DNA from: JAAYCB01 sp012744395
GTDB lineage: Bacteria; Planctomycetota; Planctomycetia; Pirellulales; Thermoguttaceae
Length of the DNA stretch: 40,399 nucleotides
Direction of reading: 5' to 3'
Assembly: GCA_028703175.1 (NCBI GenBank)
Contig: JAQVNJ010000044.1
Location: 1 to 40,399, forward strand
The translations under genes were made by a program, and so were the position numbers. Positions 16,151 to 25,497 of the stretch are shown here, piece after piece (position 1 is the first letter of the stretch; each line of letters begins with the position of its first letter). The notes under the pieces are model-generated. The model made no database searches and was not told the origin of the DNA. It was given only the letters and a program-made list of their open reading frames with translations.

Positions 16151-16179
16151 ATTCTAAACGCGCCAAAAACCAGTGTCAA
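16151..16179 (-). promoter_or_regulatory. Strong sigma-70-like promoter, coiled-coil gene
   Basis: On the minus strand, TTGACA (16179-16174) and TAGAAT (16156-16151) are separated by exactly 17 bases: a perfect -35 and a five-of-six -10. Transcription should start near 16144, leaving an untranslated leader of about 250 bases before the ATG at 15895. Confidence 0.65.
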
Positions 16180-16367
16180 CGAAAAACCCCCACCATTCGG
16201 GTAGGAGGTGGCGGACTTCCCAGGATGCCTGCCTGCATTGACCATAAAGATCGTTCCCATCGGAACTTTCGACGGAGATTCGGCGACCACGCCGGCGATC
16301 GGAAGTCGCCTGAAACCTCCCGTCCCCCCCACCTTCAGCAGATGCGGCCGCGCGGAGGATCAGCGGC

Positions 16368-16397
16368 TTGACAATCCCACAAACGGGGGTGTAGGAT
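16368..16397 (+). promoter_or_regulatory. Sigma-70-like promoter for polA
   Basis: TTGACA (16368-16373) and TAGGAT (16392-16397) are 18 bases apart. The leader to the polA start at 16470 would be about 65 bases. This is the best plus-strand candidate in the spacer and probably also drives coaE. Confidence 0.6.
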
Positions 16398-16469
16398 TCG
16401 GTCGCGCGCCCTGCGCGGCCGAATCCTGACGGCGAGCTCTAAAGTGCTCGAATGTAAAGAGTTGTGAGA

Positions 16470-19319
16470 ATGGTAGACGATCCGACGCAGAGGACGCTGT
16501 TCGAGATGAGCGTGCCGGACGAGCCGAGACAGCGGTTACAGCCGCCAGTCGAAAGGCCGAGCGCCCCGCAGGGCACGTGGCTGCTCCAGTCTGCCGCGGC
16601 CACGCCGCCGCCGCCGAGCCTGAGCGGCAAGTCGGTCTATGTGATCGACGCCCATAACCTGATCTACCAGCTTTTCCACGCCCTGCCGGAGATGACCGGG
16701 CCGAGGGGCGAGCCGGTCGGGGCCGTGTTTGGCTTCGCGCGCGACCTGTTCTATCTCCTCGATCAGAAGCAGCCCGATTACCTGTTTGCGGCATTCGACA
16801 TGCCAGGGGGCACCTTTCGCCACCAGATTTACGCCGAGTATAAGGCCAATCGCAAGGCCATGCCCGACGATCTCGTACCCCAGATCGAGTCGATCCGCCG
16901 CATGTTGGCCGGTTTCTGCATCCCCCCCTTGGGCTGCCCAAACTACGAGGCGGATGACGTGCTGGCGACCGTGGCTCGGATCACCGAGGAACTCGGCGGG
17001 CGGTGCTACCTGGTCACCTCAGATAAGGACTGCCGGCAACTGATCACCGAGCATGTGGTCCTCTACAATATCCGCAAGGACCAGATCTTCGATGCCGCCG
17101 CGTTGGAAAAGCAGTGGGGAATCGGACCCGAGCAGGTCGTCGACTTCCAGGCGATGACCGGAGACAGCACCGATTGCGTACCGGGCATCCCGGGCATCGG
17201 GCCGGGCTATGCGAGAAAGCTCCTGCAGAGACATGGAACCCTCGAAGGGGCGATCGAGCACAAGGGCGAGGGACTCGGGCCGAAACTGCGGCAGGCGTTC
17301 CAGGAGCACGTCGAGTTGGCGCTCCGCAGCCGGCGGCTCGTGCGGCTCGACCCTCGCGTGCCGGTGGCCATCGATTGGCGGGCCGGACGAGTCGAGGGCG
17401 TCGACGCCGAGTCGCTGACCGCCCTGTTTCGCGAGTTCAACTTCCGCGCGCTGACCGCAAGAACGGCAGCCCTGCCACGCAAATCCGCCGAGCCGCCGCC
17501 ACAGCGAAACGCCGTCTACCGGCTCGTCGACACCCACCAGGCACTCGAAGCGTTTGCCGACGAACTGAAGCGGCAGCAGACCATTTCGTTGGATACGGAG
17601 ACGACACACGTCTGGCCCCGCTGGGCCCGCATTGTCGGCTACAGCTTCGCCTGGAAGGCGGACGAGGCCTGGTACCTGCCGGTCCGCGCCCCGGCGGGAG
17701 AACCGTGCCTCGACCCGGACCTGGTGCTGGAGACGCTCCGCCCCGTGCTCGAGGACCCGGCGGTGGAGAAAATCGGCCAGAACCTCAAGTACGACATGAT
17801 CGTGCTCCGCGCCGCGGGCGTGAGGCTGGCCGGTCTGGCGTTCGACACGATGATCGCCAGCTACCTGCTGGCCCCGGGCGAGCGCAACCACGGGCTCGAC
17901 GAGCTGGCGCGGCGATACCTGGGTCATGAGACGATCAAGATCGAGACGCTCATCGGCGCAGGCAAGGGCCAGAAGCGGATGGACGAAGTGCCCGTCCGGC
18001 AGGTGGCGGACTATGCGGGCGAGGATGCGATTGTGCCCCTCTGGGTGCGGCCAATCCTGGAAGCACGGCTCGTTGAAGCCGGACTCGATCGGTTGTTTCG
18101 CGACGTGGAGGTGCCGCTGGTCGAGGTTCTCGCCGAGCTGGAATATCGCGGCATCCGCGTCGATGTTGAGCGGCTCCGCGAATTGAGCCAGCGGCACGCC
18201 CAGCGCCTCGAATCGCTCGAGGCGGAGATCTACGAGATTGCCGGCCACCCGTTCAACATCGCCTCGCCCCGGCAGCTCCAGCAAGTGCTGTTCGACGAGT
18301 TGAAGCTGCCGGTGGGCAAGAAAACGGCCAAGACGGGCCCGAGCACCGACATCAAGGTGCTCGAAGGATTGGCGCGGATTCACGCTTTGCCCGCCAGAAT
18401 CATCGACTATCGCCAGATCGCCAAGCTCAAAGGGACCTACGTCGACGCGCTGCCCGACATGGTCTTTCCCGAAACCGGCCGCGTCCACGCCTCGTTCAAC
18501 CAGGTGGTGACGGCCACCGGTCGGCTCAGTTCCAGCGATCCCAACCTGCAAAACATCCCCGTGCGGACCCAAGCCGGGCGCGAAATCCGCTCGGCGTTCG
18601 TGCCGGGACCGGAGGGCTGGCTTCTGCTGGCGGCCGACTATTCCCAGATCGAGCTCCGCGTGTTAGCGCACTACTCGGGCGATCCGCGGCTCCGCGAGGC
18701 CTTCGACCGGGACGAGGACATCCATGCCCGCGTGGCGAGCGAGGTCAACGGCGTCGCCCTCGGCGAGGTTACGCCGGAGATGCGGCGCCAGGCCAAGGCG
18801 GTCAATTTCGGCGTGATCTACGGGCAGAGCGCGTTCGGACTGTCGACGCAGTTGGGAATTGGCAAGGAGCAGGCGGCCCAGTTCATCGAGGCCTACTTCG
18901 CCGGATACCCGGGGATCGGAGACTTCCTCGACCGGGTTCTCGCCGAGTGCCTCAGCCGCGGTTTTGTGACCACGATCCTGGGCCGCCGCCGGGCGATCGA
19001 GGGGGTGCGGCCCAATCCCGGCCGGCAGCGGAACCTGGCCGAACGGACCGCCGTCAACACGGTCATCCAGGGATCGGCCGCCGACCTGATCAAACTGGCC
19101 ATGCTGGCCGTCCAGCGGCGGTTGTCCCGGGAGAGGCTGCGCGGCAAAATGCTTCTGCAAATCCACGATGAACTGATTTTTGAGGTTCCGGAAGAGGAGT
19201 TGCCGCAAACGGCCGCGGTCGTGATTGAAGAAATGGCCGGCGCTTGGCCGATGGAAGTCCCGCTGAAGGTTGACGCCAAGGCGGGCCGCAACTGGGCCGA
19301 TGCCGAACCCCTGTCGTAG
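16470..19319 (+). CDS. polA: DNA polymerase I with FEN, proofreading and polymerase domains
   Basis: This 949-residue repair and Okazaki-processing polymerase has all three parts. The 5' nuclease (about 55-335) has VIDAHNLIYQ, NYEADDVLAT, VTSDKDCRQL and GIPGIGPGYARKLL. The 3'-5' exonuclease (about 350-545) has an intact catalytic set: ISLDTETTH, IGQNLKYDMIVL and YAGEDAIV. The polymerase (about 560-949) has motif A LLAADYSQIELRVLAHYSGD, motif B RRQAKAVNFGVIYGQSAFG and motif C LQIHDELIFEVP. Before the nuclease lies an extra 50-residue, Pro-rich leader containing QRTLF (residues 7-11), which fits the QxxLF sliding-clamp-binding consensus. A GTG six bases upstream (16464) is an alternative start; neither has a strong ribosome-binding site. 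coaE follows after 17 bases. Confidence 0.96.
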   Translation: MVDDPTQRTLFEMSVPDEPRQRLQPPVERPSAPQGTWLLQSAAATPPPPSLSGKSVYVIDAHNLIYQLFHALPEMTGPRGEPVGAVFGFARDLFYLLDQKQPDYLFAAFDMPGGTFRHQIYAEYKANRKAMPDDLVPQIESIRRMLAGFCIPPLGCPNYEADDVLATVARITEELGGRCYLVTSDKDCRQLITEHVVLYNIRKDQIFDAAALEKQWGIGPEQVVDFQAMTGDSTDCVPGIPGIGPGYARKLLQRHGTLEGAIEHKGEGLGPKLRQAFQEHVELALRSRRLVRLDPRVPVAIDWRAGRVEGVDAESLTALFREFNFRALTARTAALPRKSAEPPPQRNAVYRLVDTHQALEAFADELKRQQTISLDTETTHVWPRWARIVGYSFAWKADEAWYLPVRAPAGEPCLDPDLVLETLRPVLEDPAVEKIGQNLKYDMIVLRAAGVRLAGLAFDTMIASYLLAPGERNHGLDELARRYLGHETIKIETLIGAGKGQKRMDEVPVRQVADYAGEDAIVPLWVRPILEARLVEAGLDRLFRDVEVPLVEVLAELEYRGIRVDVERLRELSQRHAQRLESLEAEIYEIAGHPFNIASPRQLQQVLFDELKLPVGKKTAKTGPSTDIKVLEGLARIHALPARIIDYRQIAKLKGTYVDALPDMVFPETGRVHASFNQVVTATGRLSSSDPNLQNIPVRTQAGREIRSAFVPGPEGWLLLAADYSQIELRVLAHYSGDPRLREAFDRDEDIHARVASEVNGVALGEVTPEMRRQAKAVNFGVIYGQSAFGLSTQLGIGKEQAAQFIEAYFAGYPGIGDFLDRVLAECLSRGFVTTILGRRRAIEGVRPNPGRQRNLAERTAVNTVIQGSAADLIKLAMLAVQRRLSRERLRGKMLLQIHDELIFEVPEEELPQTAAVVIEEMAGAWPMEVPLKVDAKAGRNWADAEPLS

Positions 19320-19336
19320 CGAAACACGGCGGACGC

Positions 19337-19972
19337 ATGCACGTAATTGGAGTTCTGGGAGGCGTGGCCAGCGGGAAGAGCGCCGTGGCGCGGCTGCTTT
19401 CCGAGGCCGGGGCCGCCGTCCTCGACGCCGATCGGATCGGCCATGAGGTCCTCTGTCTCCCGCAGGTCGAGCAGGCGGCCCGCGATCGCTGGGGAGAGGC
19501 GATTTTTGACGCGGGCGGCCGGATTGACCGCGGACGGCTGGCCTCGATCGTGTTTGCCCCTCCGCCGGCCGGTCCACGGGAACGCCTGGTCCTCCAGCAA
19601 CTGACCCATCCCCGGATCGCCGAGCGGATCGAGCGTCAGGCCCAGCGGCTGGCGGCGTCGGGCTGCCCGGCGGCGGTTCTGGACGCACCGTTGCTTCTTG
19701 AGGCCAATTGGGATAAGTTGTGTAGTAGGCTGGTATTTGTCGAAGCGCCTCGCGACATTCGCCTCGCCAGGGCGCTTCGGCGCGGCTGGAGCCCAGCGGA
19801 GTTCGCCGCGCGAGAGGAGGCCCAGGCGCCGGTCGAGCAGAAACGCGCCCGTGCCGACCTGGTCGTCGAGAACTCGGGTGACCTGGAGGAGACCCGCCAG
19901 CAGGTTCTGCGTTTCTGGCGCGATTGGACCGCAGGTGATCGGGACGGCCGGCGGAGATCGGGGGCCGGTTGA
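19337..19972 (+). CDS. coaE: Dephospho-CoA kinase
   Basis: CoaE phosphorylates the 3'-hydroxyl of dephospho-CoA with ATP, the last step of CoA synthesis, in the cytoplasm. The 211-residue protein has the P-loop GGVASGKS (8-15), the early DADRIGHEVL block, LTHPRIAERI and a lid-type region RRGWSPAEFAAREEAQAP. DAPLLLEANWDKLCSRLVFV is close to the family DIPLLFE.....D..VVV pattern. The length is normal. It follows polA by 17 bases, so the two are probably co-transcribed. The C-terminus after RFWRDW is Arg/Gly-rich and poorly conserved in the family. Confidence 0.93.
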   Translation: MHVIGVLGGVASGKSAVARLLSEAGAAVLDADRIGHEVLCLPQVEQAARDRWGEAIFDAGGRIDRGRLASIVFAPPPAGPRERLVLQQLTHPRIAERIERQAQRLAASGCPAAVLDAPLLLEANWDKLCSRLVFVEAPRDIRLARALRRGWSPAEFAAREEAQAPVEQKRARADLVVENSGDLEETRQQVLRFWRDWTAGDRDGRRRSGAG

Positions 19973-20247
19973 CACGCCGGGCCCCTGCAAGGCAACCCCT
20001 CTGGAGAATTGCATCGGTCCGACCGGAACCGGTCTCCGGCTGGAATAGCCCCCACCTCGGCAGGACGCGACCCCTCTTCCGTTCCCATGGCGGGGGGATC
20101 GCACGACGACTCCGTTCCACCCGCGCGAATAGATCGGCCCAATCCCCTCAGACATTTTCCTTTTCTCCCTTTTCCCGCAGTTTGCAACCCACCTTCGGCA
20201 CCCTCCGCGTGCCACGATTCTTATCCATCTGGAGGAGCATTGCCGTC
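19973..20247 (+). promoter_or_regulatory. rho leader region with pyrimidine-rich tract
   Basis: This 275-base spacer between coaE and rho holds a C/U-rich run at 20153-20177 (ATTTTCCTTTTCTCCC and onward), about 70 bases before the rho start. Unstructured C-rich RNA is the preferred Rho loading substrate, and rho is autoregulated through its leader in E. coli. A similar role here is an inference. A short inverted repeat GACCGG-AA-CCGGTC lies near 20021-20034. Confidence 0.3.
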
Positions 20248-21723
<1,476 letters not shown>

Positions 21724-21734
21724 AGGCTTCCCTG

Positions 21735-21758
21735 GTTCCCAAGCTCCCGCTTGGGAAC
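21735..21758. repeat. REP-like palindrome, copy 2
   Basis: A nearly perfect palindrome with 10-base arms GTTCCCAAGC and GCTTGGGAAC around TCCC starts 11 bases after the rho stop codon. It could fold in the RNA as a hairpin between rho and ribH. It belongs to the same family as the copies at 701, 40169 and 40211. Confidence 0.8.
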
Positions 21759-21786
21759 GAGCTGCGGCCTGGCGGCATGAAAGACT

Positions 21787-21824
21787 GAACCCCGAAACCC
21801 CGAAACCCCGAAACCCCGAACCCT
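21787..21824. repeat. Tandem 8-base micro-repeat (CCCCGAAA)n
   Basis: The word CCCCGAAA is repeated about four times in tandem, ending a few bases before the ribH ATG. The reverse complement of the same word family (GGGTTCGGGGTTCGG) occurs upstream of the DUF4175 gene at 40085-40132. The array occupies the place where a ribosome-binding site for ribH would be expected. Confidence 0.8.
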
Positions 21825-21830
21825 CATTCC

Positions 21831-22334
21831 ATGCCCACCATCTCCGACGGAAAATCCGCCGCCTCGGGCGGCCGATTCGCCTTGATTGTCTCGCGATTCA
21901 ACCAGTCGATCACCACGCGCCTGCTCGAGGGCGCGATCGAGACGCTCCAGCAGCGCGGAGTGGCCGACGGATCGATCGACGTCTTCTGGGTCCCCGGCGC
22001 ATTTGAGATTCCCACCGTGGCCGGCCGGCTCGCGCGCGGCGGCAAGCACGCGGCGATCCTCTGCCTCGGGGCGGTGATCAAGGGGGAGACCAGCCACGAC
22101 GAGCACATCAATCGAGCGGTCAGCCTCAGCCTGGCGGAGCTCGGGGCGGCCACGGGCGTGCCGCTGCTGTTTGGCCTGTTGACCTGCAACACGCTCGAAC
22201 AGGCGATCGCCCGTAGCGGCGGCGCGGCGGGCACGCGCGGCAAGGACCAACCCGGCAGCCGGATTGGCAACAAGGGCGCCGAATGCGCAGAAGCCGCCCT
22301 GGAAATGGTCGATTTACTGAACAAGATCGGATAA
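21831..22334 (+). CDS. ribH: 6,7-dimethyl-8-ribityllumazine synthase
   Basis: RibH condenses the ribityl-diaminouracil with dihydroxybutanone phosphate, the step before riboflavin synthase, and usually forms cytoplasmic capsids or pentamers. The 167-residue protein has IVSRFNQSIT (19-28), WVPGAFEIP (53-61), CLGAVIKGETSHDEHI (78-92, with His89 as the likely catalytic residue) and FGLLTCNTLEQAIARSG. The length is normal. There is no obvious ribosome-binding site before the ATG; the upstream bases are the CCCCGAAA array. nusB follows 14 bases after the stop. The ribH-nusB pairing is widespread in bacteria. Confidence 0.95.
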   Translation: MPTISDGKSAASGGRFALIVSRFNQSITTRLLEGAIETLQQRGVADGSIDVFWVPGAFEIPTVAGRLARGGKHAAILCLGAVIKGETSHDEHINRAVSLSLAELGAATGVPLLFGLLTCNTLEQAIARSGGAAGTRGKDQPGSRIGNKGAECAEAALEMVDLLNKIG

Positions 22335-22348
22335 GTGCGGTTCGTACG

Positions 22349-22786
22349 ATGGCAAGACGCAGCCAGGCGAGAGAAGTCGCCTTTCAGGTTCTTTACCAGG
22401 ACGATCTGAATCCGCGCAACAACCCGGCGATCACCGACGCCTTCATGGAAGACCAGCTCGGCAACGCAGCGCTTGTGGAGTTCGCCCGCTCGCTGGTTGC
22501 CGGCGCGCGGCGGAACCGCGCCCAGATCGATGGCCTCCTGGGCAAGACAGCCGAACACTGGACGCTCGACCGGATGGCGGCGACGGACCGCAACGTCTTG
22601 CGGCTGGCCGCCTTCGAATTGCTCCACACCGACACGCCCCGCGCGGTGGTCATCGACGAAGCGGTGGAGCTGGCGCGGCGGTTCGGCACGGTCCAGTCGG
22701 GCCAGTTCGTCAACGGGATTCTTGACCGGCTCCTTCCTCCGGCTTCGCGGGCGGCGGATGACGCCGGCGCGCGGCGCTCCGAGTGA
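22349..22786 (+). CDS. nusB: Transcription antitermination protein NusB
   Basis: NusB binds boxA RNA with NusE (ribosomal S10) and promotes antitermination of rRNA operons. This 145-residue protein has the family pattern: RRSQAREVAFQVLYQ at the N-terminus, ARSLVAGARRNRAQIDGLL in the middle, then W.LDRMAATDRNVLRLAAFEL and AVVIDEAVELARRFG followed by FVNGILDRL. The start at 22349 matches the typical Arg-rich NusB N-terminus; an in-frame upstream start would overlap ribH and has no family similarity. The C-terminus adds about 12 residues of low-complexity sequence. It lies between ribH and ftsY on the same strand. Confidence 0.94.
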   Translation: MARRSQAREVAFQVLYQDDLNPRNNPAITDAFMEDQLGNAALVEFARSLVAGARRNRAQIDGLLGKTAEHWTLDRMAATDRNVLRLAAFELLHTDTPRAVVIDEAVELARRFGTVQSGQFVNGILDRLLPPASRAADDAGARRSE

Positions 22787-22877
22787 AGGACGATCCCCCG
22801 CCGGTCAGCCCGCCCGGAATTGCCCGACCCGGCGCGGACCGGCAAGCTAAACGGAAACCAGGTGCAACAGGTGCCTC

Positions 22878-23807
22878 ATGGGTCTCTTTGACAAAATCAA
22901 ACAGGGTCTCTCGAAAACCCGGCAGCTTCTCAACACGGACATCCGCGACTTGTTCCGCAGCGAGGGGCGGCTCGTCGATCAAGCGTTTCTCGACGAGTTG
23001 TTCGAACTGCTGATCAAGACCGACATGGGTGTCAAGTCGGCCGAGGAGACGGTCGAGGCGGTCCAGTCGGCGTTTCGTGGCCGCGTCGTCCAGATGGCGG
23101 AAGTCCTCGAGGAAGTCAAGAAGAAGCTCAAAGCGCTGATGGCGCAGCCGGCCGAGCCGATCCGCCATGCCGCCAGCGGCCCGACAGTGATCGTGGTCTG
23201 CGGGGTCAACGGATGCGGCAAGACGACGTCGATCGCCAAGCTCGCCCGGCTATTCACCGATCAAGGCAAGAGGGTCGTTCTCGGCGCCGCCGACACGTTC
23301 CGCGCTGCGGCGGTTGACCAGCTGACCGTCTGGTCCCAGCGATTGGGCGTGGAAATCGTCACCGGCCAAGCGGGGAGCGATCCGGCCAGCGTGGCCCATC
23401 GAGCCGTCGCGCACAGCCAGGAAATCGGGGCCGACGTCTGCATCATCGACACCGCGGGCAGGCTGCAAACCCAGTACAACTTGATGCAGGAGCTCTCCAA
23501 GATCCATCGCGTGATCGGAAAACTGATCCCGCAAGCGCCGCACGAAGTCGTCCTGGTACTCGACGCGACGACCGGCCAGAATGGCATCAGCCAGGCCCAG
23601 CATTTCACCGAGGCGGTCCAGTGCACCGGGATTCTGCTGGCCAAGCTCGACGGCACGGCCAAGGGGGGCGTGGTCGTCGCCATCCGCCAGTCGGTCGGTC
23701 TGCCCGTCAAGTACGTCGGCGTCGGAGAGCAGGCCGACGACCTGGCGCTGTTCGAGCCGGACCCTTTCGTCGACGCCCTGTTCGACGGCGCGCCACCTCC
23801 CCGGTAG
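22878..23807 (+). CDS. ftsY: Signal recognition particle receptor FtsY
   Basis: FtsY is the membrane-associated GTPase that receives ribosome-SRP complexes. This 309-residue form consists of the N domain (MGLFDKIKQGLSKTR onward, about 1-95) and the G domain, without the long acidic A domain seen in E. coli. GTPase motifs are G1 GVNGCGKTTS (109-118), DTFRAAA, DTAGRLQTQ and LLAKLDGTAKGG, with the closing GVGEQADDLALFEPDPFVDA. ATG at 22878 gives the standard N-terminus. It lies 91 bases after nusB and is the last gene of the plus-strand housekeeping run; I see no strong hairpin after it. Confidence 0.95.
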   Translation: MGLFDKIKQGLSKTRQLLNTDIRDLFRSEGRLVDQAFLDELFELLIKTDMGVKSAEETVEAVQSAFRGRVVQMAEVLEEVKKKLKALMAQPAEPIRHAASGPTVIVVCGVNGCGKTTSIAKLARLFTDQGKRVVLGAADTFRAAAVDQLTVWSQRLGVEIVTGQAGSDPASVAHRAVAHSQEIGADVCIIDTAGRLQTQYNLMQELSKIHRVIGKLIPQAPHEVVLVLDATTGQNGISQAQHFTEAVQCTGILLAKLDGTAKGGVVVAIRQSVGLPVKYVGVGEQADDLALFEPDPFVDALFDGAPPPR

Positions 23808-23968
23808 GGTGGTGCAGAGCGGACCAGCCCGATGCGGTTTGACCCGCCGCGAGCGCAACCGGGAACCGAGCAAGTCCACACAACCAGACCGCCAGCGCCG
23901 CCCCACCAAGGGCCACTCCCCTCTGCGTTGTCAATCCGTCTGGAGGCCCCGGGCCGCCGGCCAAGATC

Positions 23969-25309
23969 TTAGAACCGGAAATCGAGCCCGAACCGTAACC
24001 CCTGCGCCCAGTAACTATCGTTGGTGAACCGGAACGCGGGCCGCTCGGCGCCGGTTCGTTTTTCCGGTGGAAGCTGCGACAGGCTGGTATCGACCAGGCC
24101 CGCGGGACGGGCGACCCTACCCCAATACAGGAAGGAGTAGCCGAACGTCGCCCGCAATCGGGCCGTGAGATCGCAGCCGAGCGTCACTCCCACCTCGGGA
24201 ATCACGGCCAACTGGTGACGCTCGTAAAACCCGATGTTGGTCTCTTGCGCCAGCAGGCCGCCGGCGAAGACGGCACGGCCCGCATCGGGAACCGCCGTCG
24301 CCGTCGCGCCGTCGATGATCACGCGGGAGTGGGTGTCTCCCAGGTCGAGTTTCACCTGCGTCTCCAGGAACCAGCGGCCGAATTGCTCCTGGTGCACGAC
24401 CCCCAGCTCCACCCCGTTGAAGCAATTGGCGGCGTCGAACAGGTCGACAACCTCCTTGGTGGTTCCCGGGATGACGACTCCCTGCGCGGCGGTCCAGCGG
24501 GAGCGCTGGCTGAGCCAGAGGCGTTCGTCGAGCTGCGCATAGCGCCAACCGAGCAGGAAATCCGTCCGCCGGCCGGCCTCGGCATGAAGATTGCGCCGGA
24601 ACAGAACCTCCACGGTCTGAAACTCGCTCGCCACGCCGGCGTTGGCCGAGCCGTCAAGGAAATCCGGGTGGGCGATGAGCATGGCAGCCTCGGCGCCCGT
24701 CTGCGGGTCGAAATACGGCCGGGCAAGGATCGCCATCTCCGGGCTGGCGGCGGCGCAGCGCGCCGTCTCCCGCCCCATCCCGAGGTAACTCGCCTCGATG
24801 CCGTTGCACTGGACGGGATCGAGCCAATAGCCGAGCGTCAGCCTCTCGCCGGAACGGGCGTCCGTGTTGACGGTCGCGTCGCCGAAGAGGACTCGCGTGC
24901 CGGCCTGGCCAAGCACTCCGGCTGCATCCGGGGGCGTGCCCGCCGGGCTTGCCGTCAGCATCGGCGCCAACTGGCTCCCCTTGGTCCACCACAGCAGGTA
25001 CTCGCCGCGAAACCAGAGGCGATCGCAAAGCGGCGGCCAGCTTGGTTCATACGCTCCACACCAGGCGGAAGGACAGCCGGCGGGGGAGCCGTCGGCGGGG
25101 GAGCAGCCGGAGTCGCTGCAATCGGGCGTGACGGGTGTGGACACTCCGCTGCATCGATCGCCGGCCGCCGATCCGCCGCCAACTTGGGCGGAAACCGGCA
25201 GGCTCGCAGACCAGATCGCGAAGGCGACCGCGGCGATCCGCACGTTTGCGGCAAGAGCGGCGCCCGCGGTGTGACGACTGCAACCCGGGGGGGACGTTGC
25301 ACGATTCAT
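23969..25309 (-). CDS. BBP7-family outer-membrane beta-barrel protein
   Basis: The 446-residue product has a signal peptide (about 20-42: NVRIAAVAFAIWSASLPVSAQ, cut after SAQ or nearby). A Cys/Pro/Ser-rich linker (DRCSGVSTPVTPDCSDSGCS) follows, then LWFRGEYLLWWTKG, the hallmark of the planctomycete BBP7 (DUF1551-like) family. The rest alternates strand-like segments (LTLGYWLDP, TDFLLGWRYAQLDERLWLSQ, LRATFGYSFLYWGRV) and ends in a C-terminal Phe (LRFGLDFRF). It should be an outer-membrane barrel; its function in the family is unknown. AAGGGATGG precedes the ATG. It lies 188 bases downstream of the cohesin protein gene on the same strand, so the two may be co-expressed. Confidence 0.85.
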   Translation of the reverse strand: MNRATSPPGCSRHTAGAALAANVRIAAVAFAIWSASLPVSAQVGGGSAAGDRCSGVSTPVTPDCSDSGCSPADGSPAGCPSAWCGAYEPSWPPLCDRLWFRGEYLLWWTKGSQLAPMLTASPAGTPPDAAGVLGQAGTRVLFGDATVNTDARSGERLTLGYWLDPVQCNGIEASYLGMGRETARCAAASPEMAILARPYFDPQTGAEAAMLIAHPDFLDGSANAGVASEFQTVEVLFRRNLHAEAGRRTDFLLGWRYAQLDERLWLSQRSRWTAAQGVVIPGTTKEVVDLFDAANCFNGVELGVVHQEQFGRWFLETQVKLDLGDTHSRVIIDGATATAVPDAGRAVFAGGLLAQETNIGFYERHQLAVIPEVGVTLGCDLTARLRATFGYSFLYWGRVARPAGLVDTSLSQLPPEKRTGAERPAFRFTNDSYWAQGLRFGLDFRF

Positions 25310-25416
25310 GCCATCCCTTCATCCTTCGCCGGCTCCCCCCTCTGCGCCGGCCGACCAAAAATACTCGATTTGTGTCGCCGCTGATCGGCTGTTTCGTAAC
25401 CTCTTTCGATGGCTCT

Positions 25417-25448
25417 CTTGGGATGCTCCCGCCTTGGGATCCTCCCGC
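25417..25448. repeat. Tandem 16-base repeat (two units)
   Basis: CTTGGGATGCTCCCGC and CTTGGGATCCTCCCGC follow each other directly and differ at one base. Each unit has a GGGAT..TCCC inverted core. The pair lies between the BBP7 gene and the cohesin gene. It resembles, but is not identical to, the GTTCCCAAGC palindromes elsewhere in the window. Confidence 0.7.
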
Positions 25449-25497
25449 CCGCCGCAATCGAAGCGGCATTTGTGGAATGCTCGCGGATTGCCTCGGA

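Larger units (their letters stand above)
15896..16469. other. Divergent regulatory region between the coiled-coil gene and polA
   Basis: This 574-base spacer has two good outward-facing sigma-70-like promoters (listed separately). The minus transcript has a leader of about 250 bases and the polA transcript one of about 65 bases. The middle (about 16110-16200) is AT-richer than the surroundings. I see no open frame with a start and ribosome-binding site, and no riboswitch that I can recognise. Confidence 0.6.

Noticed and set aside
21724..21830. Possible FMN riboswitch before ribH
   Set aside because: The spacer is only 107 bases and is made of a REP palindrome and tandem 8-mers, with none of the conserved FMN-aptamer helices.
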